Part shown: piece by piece, positions 24,049 to 34,225 of the stretch
How positions within the stretch are numbered: position 1 is the first letter of the stretch
Layout of the letters: the number at the start of each line of letters is the position of its first letter
Source of the DNA: Enterobacter wuhouensis
GTDB lineage: Bacteria; Pseudomonadota; Gammaproteobacteria; Enterobacterales; Enterobacteriaceae
Reading direction: 5' to 3'
Length of the DNA stretch: 64,000 bases
Assembly: GCF_004331265.1 (NCBI RefSeq)
Contig: NZ_SJOO01000002.1
Location: 662,202-726,201, forward strand
Translations under genes and position numbers: made by a program
Notes under the pieces: generated by a model
What the model was told of the DNA's origin: nothing
Databases searched by the model: none
Seen by the model: the letters and a program-made list of their open reading frames with translations, nothing else

Positions 24049-24124
24049 TGATGCCGATAATAGGAGTCGAACCTACGACCTTCGCATTACGAATGCGCTG
24101 CTCTACCAACTGAGCTATATCGGC
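24049..24124 (-). tRNA. thrW: tRNA-Thr (anticodon CGU), island attachment site
   Basis: A 76-nucleotide cloverleaf: acceptor GCCGATA/TATCGGC, D-arm GCTC...GAGC, anticodon stem with CGT in the loop TTCGTAA, T-arm GGTTCGACTCC. It matches E. coli thrW next to proA, the site used by CP4-6. The 3' end lies toward the island and reads A-TCA instead of A-CCA, so the terminal CCA is not encoded exactly. Since integration at tRNA 3' ends replaces that sequence with the island's own att copy, the change probably came with the island. Confidence 0.95.
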
Positions 24125-24236
24125 CCTGAGAGGCCGGTTACGAGCGTAACCACGGGGCAAAAGGTTAGATCTAACCGGGTGATGCGTCAATGCCCTTTTG
24201 ATTCAAACGGCTATTTTTGCATCACCCGCGTTTTAT

Positions 24237-25490
24237 TTACGCACGAATCGTATCGTCGCCGAAGCCGATCCACTTGTAGGTGGTCAGTGCTTCCAGCCCC
24301 ATCGGACCGCGCGCGTGCAGTTTTTGCGTGCTGACCGCCACTTCTGCTCCCAGACCGAACTGGCCGCCGTCGGTGAAGCGGGTGGAGGCGTTCACGTACA
24401 CCGCGGATGAATCCACTTCGTTCACGAAGCGATCGGCATTGCGAAGGGTACGCGTCAAAATCGCGTCAGAGTGCTGCGTGCCGTGTTCACGAATGTGCGC
24501 AATAGCGTCATCGAGATCGGCAACCACCTTCACGTTCAAGTCCAGCGACAGGAATTCATCGTCATACTGCTCGGCTTTAACGGGAACCACGTTTGCCGGG
24601 CCGTCCTGAAGCAGCGCGAGCGCGTTGGCATCAGCATGCAGCGTCACGCCGCTCTCCGCCATCTGCTTGCTCAGCGCAGGCAGGAAGGCGTTCGCGATAC
24701 CCTGATGCACCAGCAGCGTTTCTACCGTATTGCAGGTGCTCGGACGCTGGGTTTTGGCGTTCACGATAATCTTCAGCGCCGATTCAATCTCAGCGGTGTC
24801 ATCCACCACGATATGGCACACGCCGATTCCGCCGGTGATCACCGGTATCGTCGACTGTTCGCGGCACAGCTTGTGCAAGCCCGCGCCGCCGCGTGGGATC
24901 AGCATGTCGATATATTTGTCCATGCGCAGCATCTCGTTCACCAGCGCACGGTCGGGGCTTTCAATCGCCTGCACGGCGCCCGCAGGCAGACCACACTCTT
25001 CCAGCGCCTGCTGGATGACGTTCACCGTCGCGGCGTTGGTGCGCCAGGTCTCTTTCCCACCGCGCAGAATGGCGGCGTTGCCGGTTTTCAGGCACAGGGA
25101 GGCGACGTCAACGGTCACGTTTGGACGCGCTTCGTAAATGACGCCAATCACGCCGAGCGGCACGCGGCGACGCTCCAGACGTAAGCCGCTGTCGAGCAGC
25201 CCACCGTCAATCACCTGCCCTACCGGGTCAGCGAGGCTGCAGACCTGACGAACATCGTCGGCAATGCCTTTCAGGCGCGCAGGATTCAGCGCCAGACGGT
25301 CAAGCATCGCTTCGCTCAGGCCGTTGCGGCGGGCTTCCAGCAGATCCTGCTCGTTGGCGAGCAGGATCTGCTCGGACTGTGATTCCAGATAATCAGCGAT
25401 TTTTTCCAGCACGCGGTTTTTCTCACGGCTGGAAAGGAGCGCCAGTTTGTAAGAGGCGGCCTTCGCGGCGGCGCCCATTTGTTCCAGCAT
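24237..25490 (-). CDS. proA: glutamate-5-semialdehyde dehydrogenase (gamma-glutamyl phosphate reductase)
   Basis: A 417-residue cytoplasmic enzyme catalysing the second step of proline synthesis: NADPH-dependent reduction of gamma-glutamyl phosphate. The catalytic Cys lies in [14 protein letters not shown] (about residue 255), with [19 protein letters not shown] and the C-terminal [17 protein letters not shown] typical of ProA. proB precedes it by 11 bases; a small hairpin (GGTTAC-gagc-GTAACC, 24136-24151) follows before tRNA-Thr. Confidence 0.98.
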   Translation of the reverse strand: MLEQMGAAAKAASYKLALLSSREKNRVLEKIADYLESQSEQILLANEQDLLEARRNGLSEAMLDRLALNPARLKGIADDVRQVCSLADPVGQVIDGGLLDSGLRLERRRVPLGVIGVIYEARPNVTVDVASLCLKTGNAAILRGGKETWRTNAATVNVIQQALEECGLPAGAVQAIESPDRALVNEMLRMDKYIDMLIPRGGAGLHKLCREQSTIPVITGGIGVCHIVVDDTAEIESALKIIVNAKTQRPSTCNTVETLLVHQGIANAFLPALSKQMAESGVTLHADANALALLQDGPANVVPVKAEQYDDEFLSLDLNVKVVADLDDAIAHIREHGTQHSDAILTRTLRNADRFVNEVDSSAVYVNASTRFTDGGQFGLGAEVAVSTQKLHARGPMGLEALTTYKWIGFGDDTIRA

Positions 25491-25501
25491 GTTCTGGCTC
25501 C

Positions 25502-26605
25502 TTAACGAATAATCATGTCATCGCGATGCACGGCAACCGGGCCGTACTCATAGCCCAGAATGGCGTCGATTTGCTGCGAGTGATGGCCCGCGATGCGGCG
25601 CAGCGCGTCGCTGTTATAGCGGCTCACGCCGTGGGCAATATCCCGGCCTTCGAGGTTACGTATACGAATCACTTCACCACGCGAGAAGTTGCCTGTCACG
25701 CTTTTAATTCCTTTTGGAAGCAATGAGCTTCCTCTTTCCAGAATTGCGGCGGTGGCGCCTTCGTCCACGGTGAGCTCGCCTGCCGGAGGCGCACCGAAAA
25801 TCCAGCGCTTGCGGTTTTCCAGCGGGGATTCCTGGGCGTGGAAGCGCGTGCCCACAGAGATGCCTTCCATCACGTCGCCAATCACGCCCGGGCGGCTGCC
25901 CGCCGCAATGATGGTGTCGATGCCGGCGCGACAGGCCACGTCGGCGGCCTGCAGCTTAGTGCCCATTCCGCCGGTGCCGAGGCCAGACACGCTGTCGCCC
26001 GCGACGGCGCGCAGCGCATCGTCGATGCCGTGAACGTCGGTAATCAGTTCCGCTTCAGGGTTGGAGCGCGGATCGGCGGTGAACAGCCCCTGCTGGTCGG
26101 TGAGGAGCAGTAATTTATCCGCACCCGCCAGAATGGCCGCCAGCGCGGAGAGATTGTCGTTGTCGCCCACTTTGATTTCAGCGGTGGCGACGGCATCGTT
26201 CTCGTTAATCACTGGAACAATGTTGTTGTCGAGCAGCGCACGCAGCGTATCGCGCGCGTTCAGGAAGCGCTCTCTGTCTTCCATGTCCGCGCGCGTCAGC
26301 AGCATCTGCCCGACGTGAATGCCATAGATGGAGAACAGCTGTTCCCAGAGTTGAATGAGACGGCTTTGTCCCACGGCGGCCAGCAGCTGCTTGGAGGCGA
26401 TCGTCGCGGGGAGTTCGGGGTAGCCCAGATGTTCACGCCCGGCGGCAATCGCCCCGGAGGTCACGATAACGATACGATGCCCTGCGGCATGCAGCTGAGC
26501 GCACTGGCGTACAAGCTCAACAATGTGGGCGCGATTTAGGCGGCGCGATCCGCCTGTTAACACACTGGTACCGAGTTTTACCACCAGCGTCTGGCTATCA
26601 CTCAT
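25502..26605 (-). CDS. proB: glutamate 5-kinase
   Basis: A 367-residue enzyme that phosphorylates glutamate, the committed, proline-inhibited step of proline synthesis. The amino acid kinase domain (about 1-260) shows [34 protein letters not shown] and [20 protein letters not shown]; a C-terminal PUA domain (about 275-355) follows. It forms an operon with proA and is divergent from phoE, as in E. coli. Confidence 0.98.
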   Translation of the reverse strand: MSDSQTLVVKLGTSVLTGGSRRLNRAHIVELVRQCAQLHAAGHRIVIVTSGAIAAGREHLGYPELPATIASKQLLAAVGQSRLIQLWEQLFSIYGIHVGQMLLTRADMEDRERFLNARDTLRALLDNNIVPVINENDAVATAEIKVGDNDNLSALAAILAGADKLLLLTDQQGLFTADPRSNPEAELITDVHGIDDALRAVAGDSVSGLGTGGMGTKLQAADVACRAGIDTIIAAGSRPGVIGDVMEGISVGTRFHAQESPLENRKRWIFGAPPAGELTVDEGATAAILERGSSLLPKGIKSVTGNFSRGEVIRIRNLEGRDIAHGVSRYNSDALRRIAGHHSQQIDAILGYEYGPVAVHRDDMIIR

Positions 26606-26794
26606 GATTCTCTGCCGTTCAACAATAAGGGAAAATGATGTTAATCAGACGTTTTAACAGGTGTGAGCCTCGTTGCCAACTGCCTTAACAGTTCGCGAAA
26701 CACTTTGTTGCGCGGGATCAGGAAGCGTAGCGGCAGACGTTGACACTTTTATTACCGAAATAATAAATCACAGTTTTTTAAAATTATTCTTAGA

Positions 26795-26812
26795 TTGTCA
26801 TAAAACTTTCAT
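26795..26812 (+). promoter_or_regulatory. Pho box upstream of phoE
   Basis: TTGTCATAAAACTTTCAT matches the PhoB consensus (two CTGTCAT-type 7-mers spaced by four bases) well and lies 98 bases before the phoE start codon. It supports induction by phosphate limitation. The rest of the 305-base proB-phoE gap is AT-rich with no gene. Confidence 0.8.
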
Positions 26813-26910
26813 TCCAGAACGATAAAACCCTTCCTGTTTTTTCACGGGACTTAAGCATGAGCTTATCGTCCAGCGAATTTTTAGCGCGTATATAACACTC
26901 AGGATTGAAA

Positions 26911-27963
26911 ATGAAAAAGAGTACTCTGGCATTAGTGGTAATGGGCGTGGTGGCTTCCGCATATGTTCACGCAGCTGAAGTTTATAATAAAAACGGGAAT
27001 AAACTGGACGTGTACGGCAAAGTTAAAGCAATGCACTACATCAGTGATGATGATTCTAAAGACGGTGACCAGACTTACGTGCGTTTTGGCTTTAAAGGCG
27101 AAACGCAGATTAACGATCGGCTGACCGGCTATGGCCGTTGGGAAGCGGAGTTTTCCGGCAACAAGGCCGAGAGCGACTCCTCACAGAAAACCCGTCTCGC
27201 GTTTGCGGGTCTGAAACTCAAAGATTTTGGCTCCCTGGACTACGGTCGTAACCTGGGCGCACTGTATGACGTGGAAGCATGGACCGATATGTTCCCGGAA
27301 TTCGGCGGCGACTCTTCCGCGCAGACCGATAACTTCATGACCAAGCGTTCCACCGGCCTGGCGACCTACCGTAACACTGACTTCTTCGGCGCTATCGACG
27401 GTCTGGACATGACCCTGCAGTATCAGGGTAAAAACGAAAACCGCGACGCCAAAAAACAGAACGGCGACGGTTTTGGTACTTCTCTGACCTATGATTTCGG
27501 CGGCAGCGATTTCGCTATCAGTGGCGCATACACCAACTCTGACCGCACCAACGATCAGAACCTGCTGGCACGCGGTGAAGGCAAGAAAGCGGAAGCCTGG
27601 GCAACCGGTCTGAAATATGACGCGAACGATGTTTACCTGGCGGCAATGTATTCTGAAACCCGTAATATGACCCCAATTTCAGGTGGTTTTGCAAATAAAG
27701 CGCAGAACTTCGAAGTGGTAGCGCAATATCAGTTTGACTTTGGCCTGCGTCCATCCCTGGGCTACGTTCAGTCCAAAGGCAAGGATATCGAAGGTATCGG
27801 TGATGAAGATCTCGTGAAATACATCGACGTGGGCGCGACCTATTATTTCAACAAAAATATGTCTGCGTTTGTTGATTATAAAATTAACCAGATCGATGAC
27901 GATAATAAGCTGGGCGTGAGCAGCGATGACATCGTCGCGCTGGGTGTGACGTACCAGTTCTAA
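26911..27963 (+). CDS. phoE: outer membrane porin PhoE
   Basis: A 350-residue trimeric porin favouring anions such as phosphate. The ATG at 26911 gives [20 protein letters not shown] with cleavage before [16 protein letters not shown]. The protein follows E. coli PhoE, including [17 protein letters not shown] and the eyelet loop [20 protein letters not shown], and ends with the Phe (VTYQF) needed by the BAM machinery. A TTG two codons upstream is unlikely as start. Pho box upstream, terminator downstream. Confidence 0.96.
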   Translation: MKKSTLALVVMGVVASAYVHAAEVYNKNGNKLDVYGKVKAMHYISDDDSKDGDQTYVRFGFKGETQINDRLTGYGRWEAEFSGNKAESDSSQKTRLAFAGLKLKDFGSLDYGRNLGALYDVEAWTDMFPEFGGDSSAQTDNFMTKRSTGLATYRNTDFFGAIDGLDMTLQYQGKNENRDAKKQNGDGFGTSLTYDFGGSDFAISGAYTNSDRTNDQNLLARGEGKKAEAWATGLKYDANDVYLAAMYSETRNMTPISGGFANKAQNFEVVAQYQFDFGLRPSLGYVQSKGKDIEGIGDEDLVKYIDVGATYYFNKNMSAFVDYKINQIDDDNKLGVSSDDIVALGVTYQF

Positions 27964-27979
27964 TCGTATGGAAATAAAA

Positions 27980-28005
27980 AAACCGGCTCGATGCCGGTTT
28001 TTTTT
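27980..28005 (+). terminator. phoE terminator
   Basis: AAACCGGC-tcgat-GCCGGTTT followed by a run of T, 16 bases after the phoE stop. Confidence 0.92.
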
Positions 28006-28032
28006 ATTGTCGGGGATAAATGCGGTCTGGTG

Positions 28033-28068
28033 CCCTCACCCCGGCCCTCTCCCACAGGGAGAGGGGGA
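28033..28068. repeat. REP-like intergenic palindrome, copy 1
   Basis: CCCTCACCCCGGCCCTCTCC followed by a short loop and GGGAGAGGG. Near-identical copies lie at 32063-32098 and 46254-46290, each directly after the end of a gene. The core is the palindrome CCCTCTCCC/GGGAGAGGG. Confidence 0.85.
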
Positions 28069-28074
28069 AGACCA

Positions 28075-28476
28075 TCAGGCCGTCAGCTTAACCGCTTCGC
28101 TGGAAAAGTCATCCGCCGGTTCCAGCTTCAGATCCAGCGTTGCCAGCAAGGCGGTTGCCTTGCCGAGGTACTCTTTCAGCGTATGCTCCAGGCGGTCGAT
28201 CACTTCCTGATCTTTGATCGGTGCAGCTTGCCAGTTCCCGTCTTTATTGAACAGGCCAAACTGGTAGCTATAGGTAAAGCGTTTTTCCTGTGCTTCCATT
28301 TCCATCCACCAGCCCCAAAACTCACGTTTTTCAGGTGCTGGCTTCACGTTGACGCAAACAGCCAGGCAGTCGAAAAAAAAGCGATTCTCTTCACACTGCT
28401 CTTCTCGAATATACGGGCCAAGAGCCATGAACTTCTTAATCAGTCTACTTTTCGGGTGTCCACTCGGTAACGTCAT
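28075..28476 (-). CDS. crl: sigma factor-binding protein Crl
   Basis: A 133-residue protein that binds RpoS and promotes assembly of the sigma-S holoenzyme, affecting curli and stationary-phase genes. I chose [20 protein letters not shown] (ATG 28476), which follows AAAAGGAGATCG and matches E. coli Crl in length; the frame to 28500 is an extension. Conserved [19 protein letters not shown] and [14 protein letters not shown] blocks are present. Confidence 0.96.
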   Translation of the reverse strand: MTLPSGHPKSRLIKKFMALGPYIREEQCEENRFFFDCLAVCVNVKPAPEKREFWGWWMEMEAQEKRFTYSYQFGLFNKDGNWQAAPIKDQEVIDRLEHTLKEYLGKATALLATLDLKLEPADDFSSEAVKLTA

Positions 28477-28533
28477 TGCGATCTCCTTTTGTGAAGCCAC
28501 TGTTTTACCAAACCATCAAAATTTAGCAAACTA

Positions 28534-29778
28534 TTAACACAATCTCTGAGCGATCCAGCGGGTAATCTCCCGTAACGCCTTGTCAAAATTCTGATACACC
28601 GGGCTGAACGGCACTTCGAGCAGTTTGCCATCCGCAGATGACGAAGTGATTAAGCGCGATTCTTCCTCCGGACTGAAAGGATCGTTCTTCCAGAAGCCTG
28701 ACAGCATCGGCGTCGGGCACCGGCGCCCCAGCAACCCCTGGGTTTTTAACGAGTAGCGGTTAAGTTCAATACGCAGCGCTTCGTCTGATGCATCATGCAT
28801 GCCAAGGCGGCTCGCCAGCACGTCCAGGTACATTTCCGGCACGCTCCCCTGGCGGGCCGGATCGCTGAGCAGGGCATGTACCACCGGGCCAAGACAGGCC
28901 ACCGCTTTCAGGCGGGATGACTCAAGGTAAGCCAGACGCACCGCGACGTTTGCACCGAAGCGGAAACCAAACGCCGCCACGCGGGTATGGTCGACCCAGG
29001 GGATATTTTCCAGCGCTTTTAGCGCATGCTGGTGCAGCAGGCTCGAATCCTGAGTCAGCTTCCACTTCGACGAGAAACCAATAGAAGGCATGTCGAGCGT
29101 CAGCATCGCGATCCCTTTTGGTGCGAAATAGCGCTCATACAGGCTGTAATAGTCAATCTGCAGCGAATCCAGCCCACCGCACATCAGCACCGTCGGGAAC
29201 GGGCCGTCGCCTTCAGGCATATGCAGGAACCCGGTGACGGGTGCACCGCCCGGTATCGTGAACTCAAGCTCGCGCATCTGGCCCGGCAGACGCTGCGCCG
29301 CCTCTTCATAGGCACGATTTGCCAGCGCCTGAGCCTGCTCTGCAAGTTCGTCCCCTTTCAGATGCGGGTAAGCAGCAATGGCGTAAAGATTGGCCGCATG
29401 CAGCCAGTGCTTCCCGCTAATCGCAGCATCTTCTTCCTGGCTCGCCTTTTGCTGCCAGAGCATTGCCTGTTTAGACCATTCGTAAATCCAGTTGCCGCCG
29501 CGATAGCCCACCACCGTATCGTAAAGTTCGCTGTCGGTCCGTTCAGATTCGCTCATGACGATACGCGCCTGCACGTCGAGGATTTCACGCGGATCGATTC
29601 CGCGCCAGATCCACATCAGGCGGTTAATCATACGATACCAGTGGGGCACGTTTTTGCCGTCTAACGCTGACTGCACGGAAGGCATGATGCCAGGGTTAAA
29701 CCGACGCACCAGCGTCGACGTTTCAGGGTGCTTGAAACGGGGTTTGAAGAGAGTCTCGGTGAGATTCGCCTGCGTCAT
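28534..29778 (-). CDS. frsA: FrsA, alpha/beta-hydrolase-fold protein
   Basis: A 414-residue protein matching FrsA/YafA ([20 protein letters not shown] start). In E. coli FrsA binds unphosphorylated enzyme IIA-Glc and shifts carbon flow toward fermentation. It has the alpha/beta hydrolase fold ([20 protein letters not shown], then [20 protein letters not shown]), but the nucleophile elbow reads GFRFG rather than GxSxG, as in other FrsA proteins, so hydrolysis in the usual way is doubtful. Confidence 0.94.
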   Translation of the reverse strand: MTQANLTETLFKPRFKHPETSTLVRRFNPGIMPSVQSALDGKNVPHWYRMINRLMWIWRGIDPREILDVQARIVMSESERTDSELYDTVVGYRGGNWIYEWSKQAMLWQQKASQEEDAAISGKHWLHAANLYAIAAYPHLKGDELAEQAQALANRAYEEAAQRLPGQMRELEFTIPGGAPVTGFLHMPEGDGPFPTVLMCGGLDSLQIDYYSLYERYFAPKGIAMLTLDMPSIGFSSKWKLTQDSSLLHQHALKALENIPWVDHTRVAAFGFRFGANVAVRLAYLESSRLKAVACLGPVVHALLSDPARQGSVPEMYLDVLASRLGMHDASDEALRIELNRYSLKTQGLLGRRCPTPMLSGFWKNDPFSPEEESRLITSSSADGKLLEVPFSPVYQNFDKALREITRWIAQRLC

Positions 29779-29842
29779 TGCGTTGCCTCCATGGATACGT
29801 CAGATGAAGACTATTGTAACGCGCTGCAGGCTAAAAAGAACA

Positions 29843-29863
29843 ACGCCCGGCATAGCCGGGCGT
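29843..29863 (-). terminator. gpt terminator
   Basis: On the minus strand ACGCCCGGC-tat-GCCGGGCGT followed by TGTTCTTTTT, 20 bases after the gpt stop. Confidence 0.85.
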
Positions 29864-29882
29864 GTAAAGTTACGTACTGGTA

Positions 29883-30341
29883 TTAGCGGCCTGAAATAGG
29901 CGGTACGAAGACCACGCCCATATCCCATGGCTGTTCAATCCAGGTATCCTGCGGGATATCAATCACGTAATCGTCAACCAGTGGGCGACCAGCAGGTTTG
30001 GCGAAGATCGTGACGAAGTGCGCTTTTGGATACATTTCGCGGATAGCCACCGCGGTGCCGCCGGTATCCACAAGGTCATCAATTACGATGAAGCCTTCAC
30101 CGTCGCCTTCCGCGCGCTTCAGCACGGTCAGCTCACGCTGGTTGTCGTGGTCATAGCTGGAGATACATACGGTATCGACATGACGAATACCCAGCTCACG
30201 TGCCAGCAACGCCCCCGGTACCAGACCGCCACGGCTAACGGCAATAATGCCTTTCCACTGTTCGGAAGGCATCAGACGCGCAGCCAGTTTGCGTGCGTGA
30301 ATCTGCAACATGTCCCAGGTGACGACGTATTTTTCGCTCAT
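29883..30341 (-). CDS. gpt: xanthine-guanine phosphoribosyltransferase
   Basis: A 152-residue purine salvage enzyme converting xanthine, guanine and hypoxanthine to nucleotides with PRPP. The PRPP loop is [16 protein letters not shown] (about residues 84-99), and the C-terminal [16 protein letters not shown] is nearly identical to E. coli Gpt. It is divergent from pepD across a 261-base gap that must hold both promoters. Confidence 0.97.
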   Translation of the reverse strand: MSEKYVVTWDMLQIHARKLAARLMPSEQWKGIIAVSRGGLVPGALLARELGIRHVDTVCISSYDHDNQRELTVLKRAEGDGEGFIVIDDLVDTGGTAVAIREMYPKAHFVTIFAKPAGRPLVDDYVIDIPQDTWIEQPWDMGVVFVPPISGR

Positions 30342-30602
30342 GTGAAGTGTCCCAGCCTGTTTATATACGGCTTAAAAAGTGTTCGAGGGGGAAATAGGTT
30401 GCGCGAGATTATAGAGATCTGACGCACTAAAAACCAGTGTTTAGCGCCCTGAGCCTGAGTTTTTACATGCTTTATGCTACCCGCCGCCGGAGAAAGTGGT
30501 ATTCTCAGAGGCATCTCGCAAGCCTGTCTTGTGGTAACTATTAACCTGCTAACCCTGTGACCTGCAACACTGTTTTGCAGCGCCTCGACAAGGAGACTTA
30601 TC

Positions 30603-32060
30603 GTGTCTGAACTGTCTCAGTTATCTCCACAGCCCCTGTGGGATATTTTTGCCAAAATCTGCTCTATTCCGCACCCTTCCTATCACGAAGAACAGCTCGC
30701 CGAACACATTATGGGTTGGGCAAAAGAAAAGGGCCTGCACGCCGAGCGCGACCAGGTTGGCAACATTCTGATCCGTAAACCTGCCACCGCAGGCATGGAA
30801 AACCGCAAACCGGTTGTCCTGCAGGCGCACCTGGACATGGTTCCGCAGAAAAACAACGACACCGTTCACGACTTCACCAAAGATCCTATCCAGCCGTACA
30901 TCGACGGCGAGTGGGTGAAAGCGCGCGGCACGACCCTGGGCGCGGACAACGGCATCGGCATGGCTTCTGCCCTGGCGGTGCTGGCTGACGACGGCGTGGA
31001 GCACGGTCCGCTGGAAGTGCTTCTGACCATGACCGAAGAAGCGGGCATGGACGGCGCGTTCGGTCTGCAGGCGAACTGGCTGCAGGCGGATATCCTGATC
31101 AACACCGACTCCGAAGAAGAAGGTGAGATCTACATGGGCTGCGCGGGCGGGATCGACTTCATCTCCACCCTGCCGCTGTCCCGTGAAGCCATTCCTGCTG
31201 GCTTCGAGACCTTCAAGCTGACGCTGAAAGGGCTGAAGGGCGGCCACTCCGGCGGCGATATTCACCTGGGCCTGGGCAACGCAAACAAACTGCTGGCGCG
31301 CTTCCTGGCTGGCCACGCGGCCGAGCTGGATCTGCGCCTCGTGGATTTCAACGGCGGCACCCTGCGCAACGCGATCCCGCGTGAAGCCTTCGCCACCGTT
31401 GCCGTGCCTGCGGCAAAAGCGGACGAGCTGAAAAAACTCTCCAGCGTTTATCTCGACATCCTGAAAAACGAGCTGTCTGAGAAAGAGAAAAACCTGACCG
31501 TGGTGCTGGAATCCGTCTCCACGGATAAAGCGGCGCTGACCGCGCAGTCTCGCGACAGCTTTGTTCAGCTGCTGAACGCGACGCCAAACGGCGTAATCCG
31601 CAACTCTGACGTCGCGAAAGGCGTGGTCGAAACCTCGCTGAACGTGGGCGTGGTCACCATGGCTGACGACAGCGCAGAGATCATCTGCCTGATCCGTTCC
31701 CTGATCGACAGCGGTAAAGAGTACGTGGTGAGCATGCTGGAATCTCTGGGCACGCTGGCGGGCGCGAAAACGTCTGCAAAAGGCAGCTACCCGGGCTGGC
31801 AGCCGGATGCAACCTCTCCGGTCATGGCGCTGGTGCGCGAGACTTACCAGCGTCTGTTCAACAGCACGCCGAACATTCAGGTTATCCACGCGGGTCTGGA
31901 ATGTGGTCTGTTCAAGAAGCCGTATCCGGACATGGACATGGTTTCTATCGGGCCAACCATTACCGGTCCGCACTCGCCGGATGAGCAGGTTCATATCGAA
32001 AGCGTCGGTCACTACTGGACGCTGCTGACTGAACTCCTGAAGGCGATCCCGGTTAAGTAA
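30603..32060 (+). CDS. pepD: cytosol nonspecific dipeptidase (peptidase D)
   Basis: A 485-residue M20-family zinc dipeptidase that cleaves many dipeptides, including Xaa-His. GTG start at 30603 after AAGGAG. Metal-site blocks are visible: VVLQAHLDMVPQ (His80 type), LGADNGIGMASALAVL (Asp) and TMTEEAGMDGAFGL (Glu), with LKGLKGGHSGGDIHLGLGNA in the dimerisation region. A REP-like repeat follows the stop by three bases. Confidence 0.97.
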   Translation: MSELSQLSPQPLWDIFAKICSIPHPSYHEEQLAEHIMGWAKEKGLHAERDQVGNILIRKPATAGMENRKPVVLQAHLDMVPQKNNDTVHDFTKDPIQPYIDGEWVKARGTTLGADNGIGMASALAVLADDGVEHGPLEVLLTMTEEAGMDGAFGLQANWLQADILINTDSEEEGEIYMGCAGGIDFISTLPLSREAIPAGFETFKLTLKGLKGGHSGGDIHLGLGNANKLLARFLAGHAAELDLRLVDFNGGTLRNAIPREAFATVAVPAAKADELKKLSSVYLDILKNELSEKEKNLTVVLESVSTDKAALTAQSRDSFVQLLNATPNGVIRNSDVAKGVVETSLNVGVVTMADDSAEIICLIRSLIDSGKEYVVSMLESLGTLAGAKTSAKGSYPGWQPDATSPVMALVRETYQRLFNSTPNIQVIHAGLECGLFKKPYPDMDMVSIGPTITGPHSPDEQVHIESVGHYWTLLTELLKAIPVK

Positions 32061-32062
32061 TG

Positions 32063-32098
32063 CCCTCACCCCAGCCCTCTCCCTGTGGGAGAGGGTGA
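32063..32098. repeat. REP-like intergenic palindrome, copy 2
   Basis: CCCTCACCCCAGCCCTCTCC, loop, GGGAGAGGGTGA. It lies between the convergent pepD and dinB genes. Confidence 0.85.
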
Positions 32099-32112
32099 AC
32101 TCACCTGCTTTT

Positions 32113-33171
32113 TTACAATCCCAATACCAGCTGTCGCTCTAGCTGCGGATCCAGCAGCGTGACGTGTAATCCCACCAGCCTGACCCCTCGCCCGCCTCGT
32201 CTTTCTTCCCATGCTTTTTTCGCCGTCGCAATAAGATCGTCTTTATTCAGACGCGGCCAGACGTGTTCCTGCGTGGTCTGCTGGAAGTCGTTGAATTTTA
32301 ATTTGATACCCTGACGGGCAATGAGAAGGTCCGGCTTCACCTTGATTAAGCGTCGTTCCAGCTCAGGGTAAAGCTGTTCCGTGATAATGGTTTCGCAGTC
32401 CGCCCAGTCATGAATGTCTTCGATGAGGGTTCGCTCAACCCCAACGGACTTCCGCAGCCGTTCGTTGTTAACGTCACGATCGTCAATGCCCTGGCTGCGC
32501 TCCCACAGCACGCGGCCAAACTTCCCAAACCGCTTGAGCAGCATGGCGAGATCGCTTCGCTGCACGTCTTCGCAGGTGCGTAACCCCATGCTTTCAAGCT
32601 TTGCGGCGGAGACTTTACCCACCCCGGGAATTTTGCCAAGCGGCAGCGTTTTTAAGAATGCAGGCACCTCTTCCGGCGTGATGACGTACTGACCGTTGGG
32701 CTTATTTAAATCGGAGGCGATTTTGGCGAGAAACTTCACCGGCGCCACACCCGCAGACGCCGTCAGATTCAGCTCGTTGAAAATCGTCTGGCGGATCTCC
32801 TGCGCCATCAGCGTGGCGGAGCCGTGGCAGTGCACGCTGTCGGTCACATCAAGATAGGCTTCGTCCAGAGACAGCGGTTCAATCAGGGAAGTGTAACGAG
32901 AGAAAATCTCACGAATATGCACGGAGGCTTCTTTGTAGGCCTCGAAGCGGCCAGGTAAAAGCGTGAGATGGGGGCAGAGTTTCAGCGCCGTCGCCGTCGG
33001 CATCGCGCTGCGCACGCCAAATTTGCGCGCGGGATAGTTGGCGGTGCTGATCACACCACGCTGAACGCGGCTGCCGCCAATGGCGATGGGAATATCCCGC
33101 AGCGCCGGGTTGTCACGCATCTCCACTGCGGCAAAAAAGCAGTCCATATCGACATGGATTATTTTGCGCAT
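32113..33171 (-). CDS. dinB: DNA polymerase IV
   Basis: A 352-residue Y-family translesion polymerase. [17 protein letters not shown] holds the first catalytic Asp (residue 8) and [13 protein letters not shown] the Asp-Glu pair (about 103-104). The little-finger domain follows, and the C-terminal QLVLGL is the beta-clamp binding motif. The LexA box upstream indicates SOS induction. In E. coli yafNOP follow dinB; here the gene stands alone. Confidence 0.97.
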   Translation of the reverse strand: MRKIIHVDMDCFFAAVEMRDNPALRDIPIAIGGSRVQRGVISTANYPARKFGVRSAMPTATALKLCPHLTLLPGRFEAYKEASVHIREIFSRYTSLIEPLSLDEAYLDVTDSVHCHGSATLMAQEIRQTIFNELNLTASAGVAPVKFLAKIASDLNKPNGQYVITPEEVPAFLKTLPLGKIPGVGKVSAAKLESMGLRTCEDVQRSDLAMLLKRFGKFGRVLWERSQGIDDRDVNNERLRKSVGVERTLIEDIHDWADCETIITEQLYPELERRLIKVKPDLLIARQGIKLKFNDFQQTTQEHVWPRLNKDDLIATAKKAWEERRGGRGVRLVGLHVTLLDPQLERQLVLGL

Positions 33172-33186
33172 CGGTCACACCACCAC

Positions 33187-33202
33187 ATGTATTTATATAC
33201 AG
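33187..33202 (-). promoter_or_regulatory. LexA box of dinB
   Basis: On the minus strand CTGT-atataaat-ACAT, one mismatch from CTGT-N8-ACAG with the favoured AT-rich centre, 16 bases before the dinB start codon. Confidence 0.82.
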
Positions 33203-33330
33203 TATAACAAAAGGCGAAAAATGCGTCAGCTGTTTTCATGTCTCACATTTGTCATAAAAAGATGTTACATGTAATCAAAATAAAAGCTTTATATACATAC
33301 ACTTAATAAATAAATGGAGAATATTTATTC

Positions 33331-34194
33331 ATGAAGAAAATCATTTCGTTTTCATTATTTTTCCTGGCGAGCGCAGCATTAGCCAATCCGGAGATCGTTG
33401 CGCATCGAGGCGGCACTGCCGATGCGCCTGAAAATACTCTTCCGGCAATCAAGCTGGCGCTTGAGAACCAGGCGCAGGTGATTTGGGTTACCGTTCAGTT
33501 AAGCCGGGATGGGGTTCCGGTGCTGTATCGCCCAAGCGACCTGAAAGCGTTAACCGATCAGCAAGGAAAAGTGTCGCAATATTCATTTGCGGAGCTGGCT
33601 AAGGTGGATACCAGCGTCAAGTGGAAGGATAAGGGACTGCCGGAAAACCTGCTTCACACTTCGATACCTACGCTGAAATCGGTGCTGACGACCTGGCCCG
33701 ATACGCGATTTTTTATTGATATCAAATCCCCTGATGCCGATCCGAGCACGATGGGTAAGCGGCTGCTTGACGTATTGAAAGAAACCAACAGTCTGAATCG
33801 GGTCCGCATCTATTCAACAGAAGATCGTTACCTGGAAGCATTACCCGCCGAAATCCCTCGCTTTGTTACCCGCAGCGAAACGCGCACGCGTCTGGCCAAT
33901 ATTTCGTTAAGCCACGAATGCCTTCCACCCTCCCAAAAAATGAATGAGTACTGGTACGGACTGGAGTTAAACAGAAAGGTCGAAGTGGTCGAGAAATTTA
34001 CCTTAGGTGAAGGCATCTCCCCTGCAACCTTAACCTGGGATAAAGAAGCCGTTGATTGCTTCCGCTCCCAGGGCAATGCGCATTTGATTTTTATCGGCGT
34101 GAACTCTGATGAAGATTATCAGAAAGCCAGGGCGTTGGGTGCTGAAGGGGTACTGGTGGATTCACCCGCGAAAGCGAAAAGCTGGGCAAAATAA
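33331..34194 (+). CDS. periplasmic GDPD-family protein with degenerate active site
   Basis: A 287-residue protein with a signal peptide (MKKIISFSLFFLASAALA) and the glycerophosphodiester phosphodiesterase opening NPEIVAHRGGTADAPENTLP. In active enzymes ExD and then HD bind the metal; here those positions read WVTVQ and LYRPS, so Glu, Asp, His and Asp are all lost. LIFIGVNSDEDYQKARALGA and EGVLVDS near the end keep the TIM-barrel fold. It may bind a phosphodiester without cleaving it, or be specialised. It lies alone between dinB (divergent) and nqrM (convergent). Confidence 0.8.
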   Translation: MKKIISFSLFFLASAALANPEIVAHRGGTADAPENTLPAIKLALENQAQVIWVTVQLSRDGVPVLYRPSDLKALTDQQGKVSQYSFAELAKVDTSVKWKDKGLPENLLHTSIPTLKSVLTTWPDTRFFIDIKSPDADPSTMGKRLLDVLKETNSLNRVRIYSTEDRYLEALPAEIPRFVTRSETRTRLANISLSHECLPPSQKMNEYWYGLELNRKVEVVEKFTLGEGISPATLTWDKEAVDCFRSQGNAHLIFIGVNSDEDYQKARALGAEGVLVDSPAKAKSWAK

Positions 34195-34199
34195 GCAAC

Positions 34200-34222
34200 A
34201 AAGGCCGCAGGACGCGGCCTTT
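34200..34222. terminator. bidirectional terminator between the GDPD and nqr genes
   Basis: AAAGGCCGC-aggac-GCGGCCTTT, located four bases from the nqrM stop and six from the GDPD-gene stop. Confidence 0.8.
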
Positions 34223-34225
34223 CTA

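Noticed and set aside
30621..32069. A 482-codon minus-strand frame covering pepD
   Set aside because: It is the antisense of pepD, is very rich in Arg, Gln, His and Val as expected for a GC-rich shadow, and matches no family.
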